Source: Mastigias papua
Taxonomy: Eukaryota; Cnidaria; Scyphozoa; Rhizostomeae; Mastigiidae
Direction of reading: 5' to 3'
DNA: 64,000 nucleotides
Assembly: GCA_964019165.1 (NCBI GenBank)
Contig: OZ025276.1
Span: 9,469,005-9,533,004, forward strand
Position numbers and translations under genes: made by a program. Shown piece by piece: positions 10,701 to 35,116 of this stretch; positions within the stretch are counted from its first letter, which is position 1; each line of letters opens with the position of its first letter. The notes below the pieces were generated by a model. It was not told the origin of the DNA. It made no database searches and saw only the letters and a program-made list of their open reading frames with translations.

Positions 10701-13700
10701 CCATCTTTCACAGTTTCTGAAACCGCTCTTTTCCTTCACAGTTTGAAGTTTCCACTGCAGTATGCTTTAAGTGCCAAGCCTTACGGGCACTAAAAAGACA
10801 ATATCTTATATTTTATTTTCGTTTTCTCTGCAAAGTTTTTCATTAAATTAAGAAACTTGTTAGAAATTTTCAAAACTAAAATGTGGCCAAAAATTATGAA
10901 ACTTTTGCTACTAGGCCTGGAGCCAGGTTTCTTATAAATTTAATACCGTGTAGCTTCAGGATTTATATGTGTTACTAGTAGTGTTACTCCAGTTTTCTAT
11001 TCGAAGAAATCCACACTACTTTCACGTGAATTGTTAGTTAATAGACCCAACTTTAACAAGACTTCGCTTGTTTGAATCTTTGAAAACTTCCTTGTTGAGT
11101 TGCTAATCTATTTACTTTGGTATTAAATGCTTTATATTCACAGACAAACGACTTTCACATGAAAACAGCAACTGTAATGGTAATATTAACCTAGGTTGCG
11201 GTAATCTAGATTCAACTGTGGGTCTTAGAAAATAGGGGCTGGCATACCATAGGTTGAACTCAGGCTGGAACGTTTACAATATAGAAGTCTTAACCTGGGC
11301 TCGTGCCAATTCTGGTTTATCACAGGTTACCAGTGCTGATTGTATCTCAGAATCACTTGTGTCCATTTTTGTACCTCAGAATCACATTCAATCTTTGACG
11401 TGTTCAATTAAATACATGCAGTGATCAGAGGTAGAATCATACAAAACACAATACGAGTTATAAATATCAGCAAAACATATCTGAATAAGCACATACCAAT
11501 AAATTCGTGAATGCCACAGCAACCAAGAACACAAACGTGATGAATACAGCGTATGACAGCGTCGGATAAGGAACGTACATCAGTTGTTTTGAATCCTTTT
11601 GTCCAATCTTCGATGTAATGGACGTACTAAACTCAAACTCCCCAGCCATCATTACCAACACTTTTAGGACACTGATGGACAATGGATAGAAAGACTTTTG
11701 CCTTGTAAACAGGAGGAAGAAAGTTAGGGCGAATGCACCAATTATGATGCTAAATACCATTAGAAGCCTAATTATGGTTAGGCAAACTTTTAAGAACATC
11801 ACGACATAAAGCCGGTACATAGGAATTCTTTGAAGAAATAGTAGAGTATTTGACCAGGCGAGAAATACAGATATGATACCCAGTTCATATGCCCTGTCAT
11901 CTATCACTGGGCGGGTTCTGAAATGATTTGCGAAATACAATGCTCCTCCGTAAAGAATGATTTCAATATAGTTTGTTAAACTAAGGAAATATCTCAATCT
12001 CAGCACAACCAGCTGTATTACTTCTTTGGCAATCTGCAGACTGCAAAATCCAAACAGTAGGTAGGAGAGAATTTGTGTGAAGTTTGATAAATTTCGTGGC
12101 ATGCCAGGAAGACGGTGTGTTTCATTTTTGTTTGTTCTTTCAGTCAGGTTCAATTGTGAACTTTTTTCAAGAAACGAAGTATATCTAGAAGGGAAATTAA
12201 AGTATGAAATAATTTCTAAACATGTGAATTAGTGAATGGAAGTGAGTAACAGTAAAAGTATTTCAACATGCAGAATATAGTACACACATGTCTATTTCAG
12301 CGAATTTCACAATGCTGAGTTTTACTATTGAATTGCTTACCTGTACGATCGTTGACTATTACGTTCTATATTTGATTTGTTCTAATTTGTTTGTTTGTTG
12401 TTTGGTTGTTTGTTTTAATAGCCATATCTTTTGAACGTGAGATAAGCACCATCCAAAACAGTTTGCAGTAAGCACAAGACATCGGAAAACTCTAAATACT
12501 TGTTTGCTCTATATATCATTTTAATCGGGTGATACATGAGAGCATTTGCTAAGGAAGTCTGTGTTTAGATCAAGGACACTTGCAGCACAAGGGCAACGAA
12601 GACAATCGTCCCCTGCCATCATCTAGTAGGGTGGGAGGCCAAAAATATGCCCTTTTGAATAGAATTATTTATTTTCATAACAATACTTTAGGGACATTAT
12701 TTCAATGTGTATGAAGGAAATACTGTTATTTTGATGGTTTGCTATACTGTCTCACAAGTATGATATGTAGCCATGGGACTTATATGATGCCTACAAGAGA
12801 TGACATTAAAATCACATTGTTGGTGTTCTGTAGGGTAATTCGAGGCAAAATGAGACGCTTAAGCAAATATTCTACCCTTGCTCAGCCAAGAATACGTGAA
12901 TAAAAGAGGACAACCTTCATATACTTACTTAAACATATGAACTATTCAACAGCAAGAGCAATTTTCCCTAGCTTTTCATAATTTGAAAATTTCAAGCTTT
13001 TTCTACAACAGGTATATCGTCTCATTTTGCCTCACATGTGGGTTGTATCTCACTCACCTTGAATCATGGGTGCAAAAATTTGAAAAAGTTTCAATATATT
13101 TTCCTTAGCCTTGGCAAAATTGCTGTTTTAATCATCGATGAATCCGCAAAAAATTCGTTTTTCTCACCTCAATTTTTCGTTACCACAGAAACAACTGTTG
13201 AAGAGCTGAAAGAGGGAGTTCATTTTTTATATCATAGATTGAGCTGATTTGTTTCTCCACCGGACAAACCGAAAATTCATTATGAAAGAAGAAATGTCGC
13301 ATTTTGCCCTGTGTCTCATTTTGCCCCGAATTACCCTAAACAAATTCTGTCTTCTGCCCTTTTCTTCTGCCGGTTTACACTATTGCTTCGTTAGTATATG
13401 ATAATCATCAATTTCCCTTCAACTGATATGCTACATATACTTAATCCTCGGTAAACAACCTATCCGTTCTTGAAAATACTTACGATATTCCTTGAAACAC
13501 AACCAAGATACTAAGGGAGGCTACGAATATGCCATATGTAAGGAAGCTAAGATAGTAGACATAGCGGCACAGACGCTTCCATTTTACTTGGAAAAGGCTT
13601 GATGTAATTGGATGTGCCATTAAATGCTCTCGTCTGTATTCTGCCATAATTCTAGGCGCAAAGTACAGCTCATTCCGTTGTCCTTTGATTATGGAATTTG

Positions 13701-16700
13701 TATCTGAGAAAACTGATTGAGTTTGCGGTTTTTCCTCAAGGAACCTGTAGTCATAAGTAACCGAAAATTCTGCATGGTCTGGATGATGGTCTGAAAATGT
13801 CGTAGAACGATCGAGTACAATTCTTGTGATATCAGGGCACATCTGAATCAGCTTTTTCATAAAGTGGCATCCATGCTCATCCTTTGTGGATAGCACTTCT
13901 TTCCATCTAAGGAAGGTAAAGTTTTCAGTCAATTTGTTTGAGAGAACAGGGCTCCTCTTAGATAAAGTCTTTACGAGAACTCAGAGCAACAAGTGTGTTA
14001 TGCAATTTTCACATTTTGTGCATGTTTATAGTCCCCTACCATTAACTCTAGCGGCAGCTTTAGCTCAAAGAATTTAGAAGACGAGTGTACTGTTCCCCTT
14101 CTTTCATCACTCTCTCTCCTTCTCTGCACCAAATATTTTAGTAAATTTGAAAATCTGCTTAATTTTGTATTATTGCATTACAGACGGAGGGCCCTTGAGA
14201 ACCACCAGCCCGTGCTGAGGTTGACCATTCTTCAAAAATTGAAAATGAAATTTCTCTTTAGTTTCTGAGTAGGGCTTACCTGTCACTTTCAAGCACTGCT
14301 GCGCATACCTCGACCATATGGTAGTCAATTGCAATGTCTAAGAAATTGTCACCATCTGCATCGCACAAATTGATATCTGCTCCTCTCGCCAGGAGCATCA
14401 TGACACTCGAGACGTTCCCCTTTTCAGCCGAGACCATCAGCGGCGTTTTCAAGTGATGATCTTGAGCATTGATATCAACATCTGTCTCAAGCAGCATCTG
14501 CATGATGCCGGTGCTTTCTTGCAATGACGCATAATGTAATGGTGTCAATTTAGACTTGTCTTGGCAGTTTATATCCGCACCACCTTTTAGCAGCGCTTTG
14601 CAAGCTTCCCTTAAAAATAGAAGTCACATAAATGCATTACTGCATAACGCTCTTCATTTGAAAGAAAGCAGTTCGCGATACACGTGAGCTAATTTATGAA
14701 AGATGTTACAGCAGACAATGACGTAAGAAAATAAGTCAAAGATTATGGGACTTTAATGCTTATAGCACGGTCGAATCATGTGATCAAAGAACAATTCATT
14801 TATTTAGTAATTGTGTGTAGTATCAATTTTGTAACCAATCAGACATCAATATTTTCTTGAGAAATATATCAGGTACCTTATGCAAGGCAAACATTATCTT
14901 GCTCTCATTTATTTTATCTTACTATCTCTTATTTTCTTGTTAATGTAATGCATCAGTCAATACGATGTACGGTTGAAACCAGCTGGCTTTATACCCTTTT
15001 TAGCTTTAACTGATGCAAATAAACTGAACTGGTTAATAGTCTGTTCTGGTAATATAGAATTTCACCATTGCTCGAAAAAGAGGCAAAATTCTTTAGCATA
15101 AAAATGTTCACGCTTCTTCGAGCAATATTGAGATAGAGTGGACTATTTCCTTTCTTTAAAATTCATAGATATTGATGATAAAAAGGAGAATATATGTTAT
15201 GTGGTATGCTCTTGAAAACATGAGTGGCTATTACGTTGATATGTCAACATCTGATTTGTTAACTCTAAAAATTCCTCCTTCTACTGTCAATTCTATTGGA
15301 TAGTTTCTTACAAAAATTTATCTTACTCTTGATTGTTCATAATGGCAACATGAAGGGGCGTCTGCTGTTCTTCATTTGCGAGGTTGATTAGGCCAGTAAA
15401 AGTGTCTCTTGTCAACATTTCAATGCACCGTACGTTACCAAACTGTGCAGCCAAATGCAACGCTGTGTTTCCATAGAGATCAGTGTCACTCAGCTGTGCT
15501 GTTTGTGTCATAAAGAGCTCGAGAATCTTTATAAAGTAAGGAAATTAAAAATAAATCAGAATACCACCGACAGTTTTAAATATATGCAATGCTGCACAGC
15601 AATTCGGTATCTTTGTTTAATAACATATACATTAAAAATTAAAAACACTCCACTTTACTTTGCAAAGATATTACTTATAGAAGAGATGGCATATCATTAG
15701 CAAATGCTGCTGCTGCTATCTGCTTTGCTAACATAATTTAGTAAGTTCGAGACTACTGCATGGAATTTGCAGGAAGAGAGAAAATTCAGGTCATCATTCA
15801 GGTCATCATTCAGGTCATCATTCAGGTCATCATTCAGGTCATCATTCAGGTCATCATTCAGGTCATCATTCAGGTCATCATTCAGGTCATCATTCAGGTC
15901 ATCATTCAGGTCATCATTCAGGTCATCATTCAGGTCATCATTCAGGTCATCATTCAGGTCAGGTCAAAGTCAAGAAACTGAAGCATGACCTGAATTTTTT
16001 CTCTTTCTATAATTCTGCAAAAAGTCTATTCTATCTTATTCTATTCAGCTGCTTTAGCTATATCACAAAGCTTTTCGTCATATTTTCCTTGAAAGATATT
16101 AGTTAAAACTAGCGAGTACGTAGAGAGAAATCTCCCATACTATTCCCTTATTAGTTAAGCGGGAAGAAATGGGGAAACAATTCACATTCTCTTTTAAACA
16201 AATAAAGAAAGGAGTCATATATATCTGCTGTTGCTTTACGTTATCATAGCCAAGTTTAGTGGCATAATGGATTGGAGTTTGATTCTCTGCATCTACGTCA
16301 TGCTGTATGCTTTTCTTCGCTTCTAACAAGAGCCTTGCAGCCTCGATATTACCATTCTCCGTTGCATAATGCATGCTGTTTTTAAGATTTATGTCCTGTG
16401 CCGATGGGGAGGCACCAAGCTTCAGCAAGACTGGCAAAAACTTCACTTTATTGTTGATAACTGCCAAAAGTAGTGGGGTCAGGTCTTGATCATCTTTGGC
16501 ATTCACGTCAGCATTGTTATTCACTAGTATCATAGCTGCTTCCATGTGGCCAGCATACAGAGCCCTAGTAAATAGAAACACGGGGCCATAAATCTGAAAT
16601 TAGATTGTCCTCCTCAGAACACTTTGTTATCATACTCCCTGCGGGTCACAGAAGAATCACCTTCTACTAAAAATTAGTGTTTAAATGTATCTCGTATAAC

Positions 16701-19608
16701 ATAGATAGTAATTTGTAGGAATATACAACACAGCATTTGATATATTCTGCTGTTTCCCAGAATTTCTTTTAGCGTAAAAATGCACATGATAGTATAAGAT
16801 AAAGTTATACAAAGCTCTCTGCAACTACATGCAGTAAATCTAAAAGCTGTACGAAGCTCAACTACGAAGAACTGTAATTCAAAATTTGCTAAGTGCTCTT
16901 ATTTACTCGTGAGAGGAGAGAGCACATAAAGTGATCAAGAAATTAACCTTGTCTTAATAGAATACTACATTGCATTGGATTACCGATGAAGGGCGGTCCT
17001 CTGTCGATTGTCCGTCATATTTACTTGTAAACTGTCTACCAGCAAGCGTTTGAGGACGCTCACATTACCTGAAGACGCAGCAAAGTGTAGAACAGAAGAC
17101 CCATCGTTGGCTAAGGCTGTAACATCGGCACCATTCTTTAGCAGAATGTTCGTTACTTCAAGCCTTCCTGTTTGAACTGCAAGGTGAAGAGCTGTCCTCT
17201 TGTCCTCTCTTCTTTGATTTATATAGTCACAAATCGAAAAAGACGACCCTACAAAGAGAAAACAATACTTATTCGTAATGAATGCTGTGCTTTTTAAAAT
17301 ATCTTCCATATTCAAGTTTACAGATTATTGTGAGCTTTCGGGGTTGATTTTCTAACAAACAATATAAGTTCGAAAGCTCACTAACTTCCTATAGTAAAGA
17401 GTATAGGTATTAAACTTCATGGTGAACCGTTTGGTACCAGATAGCTACATTTGGGAGAGAAAGTCTGCAAGGAAGGAAAATCGTCACCCTACCTCACTAT
17501 GTCGATGGCACTAAAACAAGCCGGTTTTCATTCCAGTCAATCCACTTACTTTGGTTGATACAGTAGTATACGATCGAAATATCGAAGTCACATATAGGAC
17601 TAACCTTGACCTATTTGTAAGCCAGGATCTCACTAATCGATATTGCAGCTTTTAAGTTAATTACACTAGATTCCCTTCCATCATTGCAACAGTACATACT
17701 TTGACCAATTCTATAAAAAAGCTCCAAATATAATATACATTTCTTTTTTAAAACTCTTACCTATTCGCTCATGAATACTGTCCAATATCACCTCAATGAT
17801 CTCCATATTGCCCTCTGCAACTGCAAGATGTAATGGTGTCTCTCTATTCGTATTTACATAGTCCAAACTAGCACCATTATCAAGTAGCATCTCAAAAATT
17901 TCAGTATCGTTTGCTATAGCAGCAAAATGTAAGGTAGTATTTTGTTTTAAATCTGCTACATTAATATCGACTGCTTTGATTTCAAAAATTTTTGCAACAA
18001 CGTCCGAGAGACCTTTTTTTACCGCTAGCAAGAGTGCATTGAGTCCCTTCTCCTCAACTAAATTTGGGCTGGATCCTTGCTCCAACAGAAATTTTGCCAC
18101 CTCGTTTTGTCTGTGCCTTTAACAAAAAAAATGCAGACTGATGCAGTGAGATTCATAGGTTGGAATACGTATTCTTGTAAGCGAGCATAGAAACACATAA
18201 TCTGCTATACAATGGGAACCGAATTATTTCTTAATGCAAACTCAGACAATATCCAGCTTCAGAGCAGTAGTACAGAGCAGTGCAAGAAGCTGAAGAGTAC
18301 TGAAAAGTCGCTTCCATTCCATTCAAAAAAAAGCACCATCCGAGACTTCCTACTATCTAATTTCATGTTCCACTCCAGGCAAAAAGAGCTGCAACACGGG
18401 GGCATTGAGAGCAATCTCCTCCCCTACCCTCAGTCCATGGGGCCAAAGGGACGAGATGTGCCATTTTGAGTAATGTTAGCAAAACTTCGCGGACTTTTTT
18501 CACTGTTTCACTGAAAAGCTAACAGCTTACACGTACTGATATGGAAGTAGGAATTAGTGAAGATTCATCTGGGCAGTAATCATGTACGAATTCTAGCCAA
18601 GTTTTGTATGACATGACAATGAAAATGTTGTGTGACATGACAGTGAATATCCCATTTTTCATGCCATACATATCTTTTCTAAGTGCATATCAGGGGCGGC
18701 GGAGCAACATTTTTGGTGGGGGGGGGGGCTCGACTAGACAGATTAAGATTGCAGAGATGTAGATGGTGCTAAAACACCTACTAAAGTACATTTGCTATAA
18801 AAAGTGGAGGGGCCCAGTCCTCCCACGGCTCCGACGACCATGCATGCATATTATTTTGCACACATTATTTTGATACTGCATTCTTCTAAAATGAGATTCT
18901 TGTGACACAGTTGTTCATTATTTGTAAAGAATCAGGCATGTGAGTTTATGAATGAATCAGTGCCAAGTGAGGATGAAGGGCTTGATATGCTATAGGCCTA
19001 GGTTGTACTGTTTAAAATCCCTGTCATTCCCTATAATAGCGCTATACTTGAATCGAAGTGGATGAGAAGCGTTCCATCCGTAGCGGAGTAAAGTAATGTA
19101 GGATATTGCAAGCATTGCAGAAAGGATCAGACGTTGAACTTGGTCATGAGCATTAGTTGACACATTGATGCTATTAGTGTAAAATGTTTACGCATATTAC
19201 GAGTAGACGTATTTTGAAAAACCTTAATGCAATGTGCAGAGCTGTGCTGCCATTTTGTGTCTTCAAATCAATTGTTGCTTTATGAGCAATAAGCAAACAT
19301 ATTCCCTCCATAAACCCGTGCTTTGCTGCATAGTGTATAGCGCCAAAGCCACTCTCATCCAAAACATTGGTTCTGCAGTCTTCTCCAGCTGCTAAAATTC
19401 GCTGGAATCTCTCAACGTTGCGCTCTAGTATGGCTCCTCGAAGAGTTGCATTCCTCGGGAAAGAGATTTCAATTAGTTCGGTGTATTCTGGAGGCTCTCC
19501 ATATTTGCCAAATAGTCCGGCATCTTCAGCCAACCCAAGATTTACCTGTTCCAATATTCTACCAGGCCATCGGAAATTATGATCCTGTGGAACATTGTGT
19601 ACTTCCAT
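7779..19608 (-). CDS. TRPA-family ankyrin cation channel, complete
   Basis: Ten exons, read downwards: 19608-19223, 18116-17761, 17248-16984, 16564-16240, 15526-15327, 14609-14280, 13954(or 13951)-13484, 12184-11497, 9666-9488, 8010-7779. Every join keeps phase, total 1,144 codons, close to vertebrate TRPA1. Residues ~60-620 form about 17 ankyrin repeats with 33-residue periodicity that continues across exon joins. Then come a pre-S1 linker with two cysteines, S1 (exon 7), S2-S6 and pore (exon 8), the post-S6 helix (exon 9) and a C-terminal coiled coil (exon 10). The start ATG has A at -3 and G at +4, and an in-frame TGA eight codons upstream. The family conducts cations in chemical, thermal or noxious sensing at the plasma membrane. 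The ligand cannot be predicted. Introns carry a MITE, SINEs and a minisatellite. The first donor is a weak GTTTTT. Confidence 0.93.
8423..8495 (-). repeat. tRNA-like head, left arm
   Basis: On the minus strand the 7-bp acceptor stem GACCCGA/TCGGGTC is perfect. The D-arm CTCGGTTGGTAGAG and anticodon stem-loop (loop GTGTACA, anticodon GUA, U33 present) are present, and TTCGATTCC forms the B box. The T-stem does not pair, so this is a SINE or transposon promoter rather than a working tRNA-Tyr gene. Confidence 0.65.
9329..9402 (+). repeat. tRNA-like head, right arm
   Basis: Plus-strand copy of the tRNA-like sequence at 8423-8495, with the same perfect acceptor stem, A box, GUA anticodon loop and B box but an unpaired T-stem. 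It is followed by a pyrimidine-rich tail shared with the element at 26138-26252. Confidence 0.65.
9488..9666 (-). CDS. TRPA exon 9, post-S6 segment
   Basis: 179-bp exon with TTGCAG acceptor in phase 0, directly continuing the exon 8 end (FTNLL) as IGLAVGDIENVRKLA. That is the conserved TRPA sequence after the S6 gate. Its GTAAGG donor leaves two bases that join the single A of the last exon. It is separated from exon 8 by 1.8 kb of transposon-bearing intron and is easily missed. Confidence 0.92.
10219..10304. mobile_element. pogo/Tigger-like transposon end
   Basis: Contains repeated GTTAATACGGCCAC-type motifs and ends GTGGTTCCACAG followed by TA. This resembles the terminal region of pogo/Tigger transposons (CAGTGGAACC..TTAA). 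Only one end is recognisable, so it is a fragment in TRPA intron 8. Confidence 0.4.
10350..10622 (-). mobile_element. tRNA-derived SINE, second family
   Basis: Read on the minus strand it starts near 10622 with GGGCGAGTGGCCAAGTGG, a good Pol III A box of tRNA-Leu/Ser type. It has a weaker B-box region and a body ending about 10350. The body segment CCTGAGCC..CGGCATAGTGAGG recurs at 52201-52306 and, more diverged, near 17480-17515, which defines a dispersed family. Confidence 0.7.
11497..12184 (-). CDS. TRPA exon 8, S2-S6 and pore
   Basis: 688-bp exon. After a short extracellular loop with three N-glycosylation sequons (NLT, NET, NFT) come hydrophobic segments for S2 to S6. The pore loop reads VMMAGEFEF, with the acidic residues expected at the selectivity filter of basal TRPA channels. 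It ends in FTNLL at a GTATGT donor, phase 0. The exon alone lacks the C-terminal tail, which is supplied by exons 9 and 10. Confidence 0.93.
12833..13336. mobile_element. 504-bp Tc1/mariner-type MITE
   Basis: Terminal inverted repeats GGGTAATTCGRGGCAAAATG (at least 24 bp, one mismatch) bound a 504-bp element. It is flanked by TA at 12831-12832 and 13337-13338, the target duplication of Tc1/mariner transposons. A further partial copy of the terminal motif occurs inside at about 13018-13035. No transposase frame is present. It lies in TRPA intron 7. Confidence 0.85.
13484..13954 (-). CDS. TRPA exon 7, pre-S1 linker and S1
   Basis: Encodes RWKEVLSTKDEHG..., the conserved MCPDITRIVLDRST linker and the first membrane segment (YVYYLSFLTYGIFVASLSIL). 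It leaves two bases (TC) completed by A of the next exon. The acceptor is either 13954 or 13951; both keep phase and differ by one residue. Confidence 0.88.
14280..18116 (-). CDS. TRPA ankyrin-repeat exons 2-6
   Basis: Five exons (18116-17761, 17248-16984, 16564-16240, 15526-15327, 14609-14280) code most of the ankyrin stack. Typical signatures are ETPLHLAVAEGN, RTALHLAVQTGR and NTALHLAAQFGN. The distance between TPIH of exon 4 and TALH of exon 5 is exactly 33 residues when the acceptor at 15526 is used, which fixed that splice site. Confidence 0.92.
15784..15965. repeat. 12-bp minisatellite (CAGGTCATCATT)
   Basis: About 14.6 nearly perfect copies of a 12-bp unit in TRPA intron 4. The array is bracketed by inverted flanks, GAAGAGAGAAAATTCAGGTC at about 15773 and its near reverse complement at 15985-16007. 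It seems to have grown from one arm of a palindrome. Confidence 0.93.
17440..17560 (+). mobile_element. Diverged SINE fragment
   Basis: Contains CACCCTACCTCACTATG preceded by GGAAGGAAAA, the reverse complement of the body segment of the SINE at 10350-10622. No tRNA head is recognisable. It sits in TRPA intron 2. The limits are approximate. Confidence 0.5.
18691..18842. mobile_element. hAT-like MITE
   Basis: Starts CAGGGGCGGCGGAGC and ends with an inverted version, GGCTCCGACGACCATG, matching 12 of 15 terminal positions. The flanks share GCATAT. The CAGGGGCGG start is typical of hAT superfamily ends. It is about 150 bp, with no coding capacity, in TRPA intron 1. Confidence 0.5.
19223..19608 (-). 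CDS. TRPA exon 1, N-terminus
   Basis: 386-bp first coding exon. ATG at 19608 lies in a good Kozak context with an in-frame TGA 24 bp upstream. It codes about 55 non-ankyrin residues, then the first ankyrin repeats (FGAIHYAAKHG, STALHIALR). The ankyrin continues perfectly into exon 2 if the donor is the unusual GTTTTT at 19222. Confidence 0.88.
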
Positions 19609-21671
19609 CCTTGGCCAACAGCAATCTGCTCACAAGCACTTGTGCTATGATTTTACCAGGATTCTTGCATGCTCAATCTTCGTTGGTTTACAACAGCTAT
19701 CTGTTTGTTCTGTCAACTCACAGCATCCACGATTCAAGCTCTCCGTTGTTGTATTGGCATTGCTACGTTATGTTCATAGTGATTATCAGGTTTGTCAAAT
19801 ACTCCAGTCATCGCCTTTTGAGTTTTTGTTCTTTGATCCGCAATGCTATGCAATCCTAACATAAACATGTTTTAAATCTTATTTACAGTACTTTTAATAG
19901 CATTTCCTATCCCACTGATGCAGTTCAATAAACGTTCCAAGAAAAGAACTTTTGCGTATTTCTCCTTATTCATCATAAGGCTAAATTTCTTTTTCATCTA
20001 TCCCAGGATGTCAATTGACCTGGCTGAAATTTCACGATATCTGACAACTTCAGTACCACAGTGATCAGATTACTCTTCTCATGTGCAACAGGATATCGGT
20101 ACAACCCTGGCCAAGTCTTGCTTAGGGCTTTAAAAAATTCATACGTATTCTTTCTCGTTGCTTACTACTTGGCTTTATTACCTATTCGTGTGGGGCCCAC
20201 ACAAAGACTGTCTGGCTGCAGGTGCAGACTGACAATTATTTAATGCTGCGAAAGATTTTATTAATTTCATATTCAAAACAAATGATAAACATCGCTTATT
20301 ATTCTCGTTGTTTTTAAGGTAAATAATAGTTATAATGCCCAGAAAGATGATTAGCATTTCAACAAGTTTATTGGCAACTCCCAAATAAATATATATTGGC
20401 ACAGTCTTGTTCAAGTATTAAAGCCAGGGACGCCTACGCTGGAGGGGGGCAGTAGGGGCAGCTGCCCCTCCTGGCCTTTTCCAAGGACTAAATTATTTTA
20501 GTGCAAAAATGTTTATGATGTGCCCTCAATAGGAACCTTGCCCCACCTGCCCTCGATGCTGGCAGGCGTCCCTGAATTTAAAACATCGGCCCACGATCCC
20601 ACTTCGAGAACAACGATTAGGAATTACAAAAATAGATCCATACATAGGCAGTACGTGTTATACAATACTGTGGAGTTGGAAGATGAATGGAATACACAGG
20701 TTCATAAGTAATGAACAGGCAGGGGTTTTTGAACTGGTTATGACTCTTTGGTTGATAAAATTTGGTTGATAACAGCACCTTATCGCTTAAGTAAATGTAC
20801 TTCGACATTGGGTAAGGAAAATGCTTTTGCTAGAGGTTCGTTGCAGCGGATAAAATTTCATTGTGAAAAAACAGTTTACGATTGTCAAGACTTCTTTTAG
20901 CATTAAACTGCGTCCTCTTTTGCTTTTAACTATACATTTGTATGGATTAGACAAATAGGCAATGATCGTAAGTAAACACATAAGAAAATGGACAATGTAA
21001 CTAAGGACGAATAGATTCAAAATGAGCTAAAATGTTGGATATGCAACTCTGTAGATCACTGAACATTTTTTTGAGATAGTCATATCGTCGCTGGTCGTCA
21101 ATATAATGTGCCCAGGAGTTAGCCTCACATACGAGCTGCTCAGCTTCGTTTTCGTGATGCAGCTAAAGTGTTTTGTTGTTGTGGCAGTGTTGGCATATGG
21201 AAAGGCTCAATGGCGGGCGGGAAATGGAGCTTGTAAGTCGAAAGTTCGCTTTGTTAACGTTTCTCTTGAGTATTTCATCACTGGCAGGCTGTTTAGAATT
21301 GATGCAAATATTCAGTAGTTTGTTATGCACTACAATCTCAGCATTGTGTATTATTCCGTCTATATTATTTTCATTAACTAAAACACAGGACCGATGGCGA
21401 TGATTTTATACTAAATAATTGCAAGCTCATATCGTATGACCAGGCGAATTGGATAACAAAATAGTTGCCCATTACTGCCAAATATATTCATGTGATTATG
21501 TATAACATTAAGTATTTCAAAGAAATCGTAATTTAAGGCTGCCAGAAAGACAATCTCCAACCCTTTTCAACTACCATATATTTCCTACTGCGATTCTTTT
21601 ATTGGCAGGCATCACATAAATAAAAACGGACAAATGAAGCACACTCGCCTGAACACTCTCAATGATTCATC
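19609..21671. other. Divergent spacer between TRPA and PAXBP1
   Basis: The two genes start back to back 2.06 kb apart, so both promoters must lie here, but I see no clear TATA box or other core element. A 150-bp TIR element is at 20425-20574. A short open stretch at 21157-21234 (MQLKCFVVVAVLAYGKAQ..., then a GTAAGT donor) looks like a signal-peptide exon. No continuing gene is seen, and it may be chance. Confidence 0.5.
20425..20574. mobile_element. Short TIR element (hAT-like MITE)
   Basis: Bounded by CAGGGACGCC and its exact reverse complement GGCGTCCCTG. The flanks TTAAAGC and TTAAAAC suggest a decayed target duplication. The interior contains the GGGGCAGCTGCCCC palindrome. 150 bp, non-coding. 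Confidence 0.55.

Positions 21672-35116
<13,445 letters not shown>

Noticed and set aside
10288..10704. 138-codon minus-strand frame with RVAKWLERLTAEQ
   Set aside because: This peptide is the translation of a tRNA-derived SINE, a common false protein in invertebrate annotations.
15760..15988. Frames with IQVI or FRSS repeats
   Set aside because: They are translations of the 12-bp intronic minisatellite inside the TRPA gene, not a protein repeat.
21106..21318. Secreted-protein first exon (MQLKCFVVVAVLAYG...)
   Set aside because: The signal-like sequence and GTAAGT donor are suggestive, but no following exon was found before PAXBP1 starts 350 bp later, so it is mentioned only as a possibility in the spacer.
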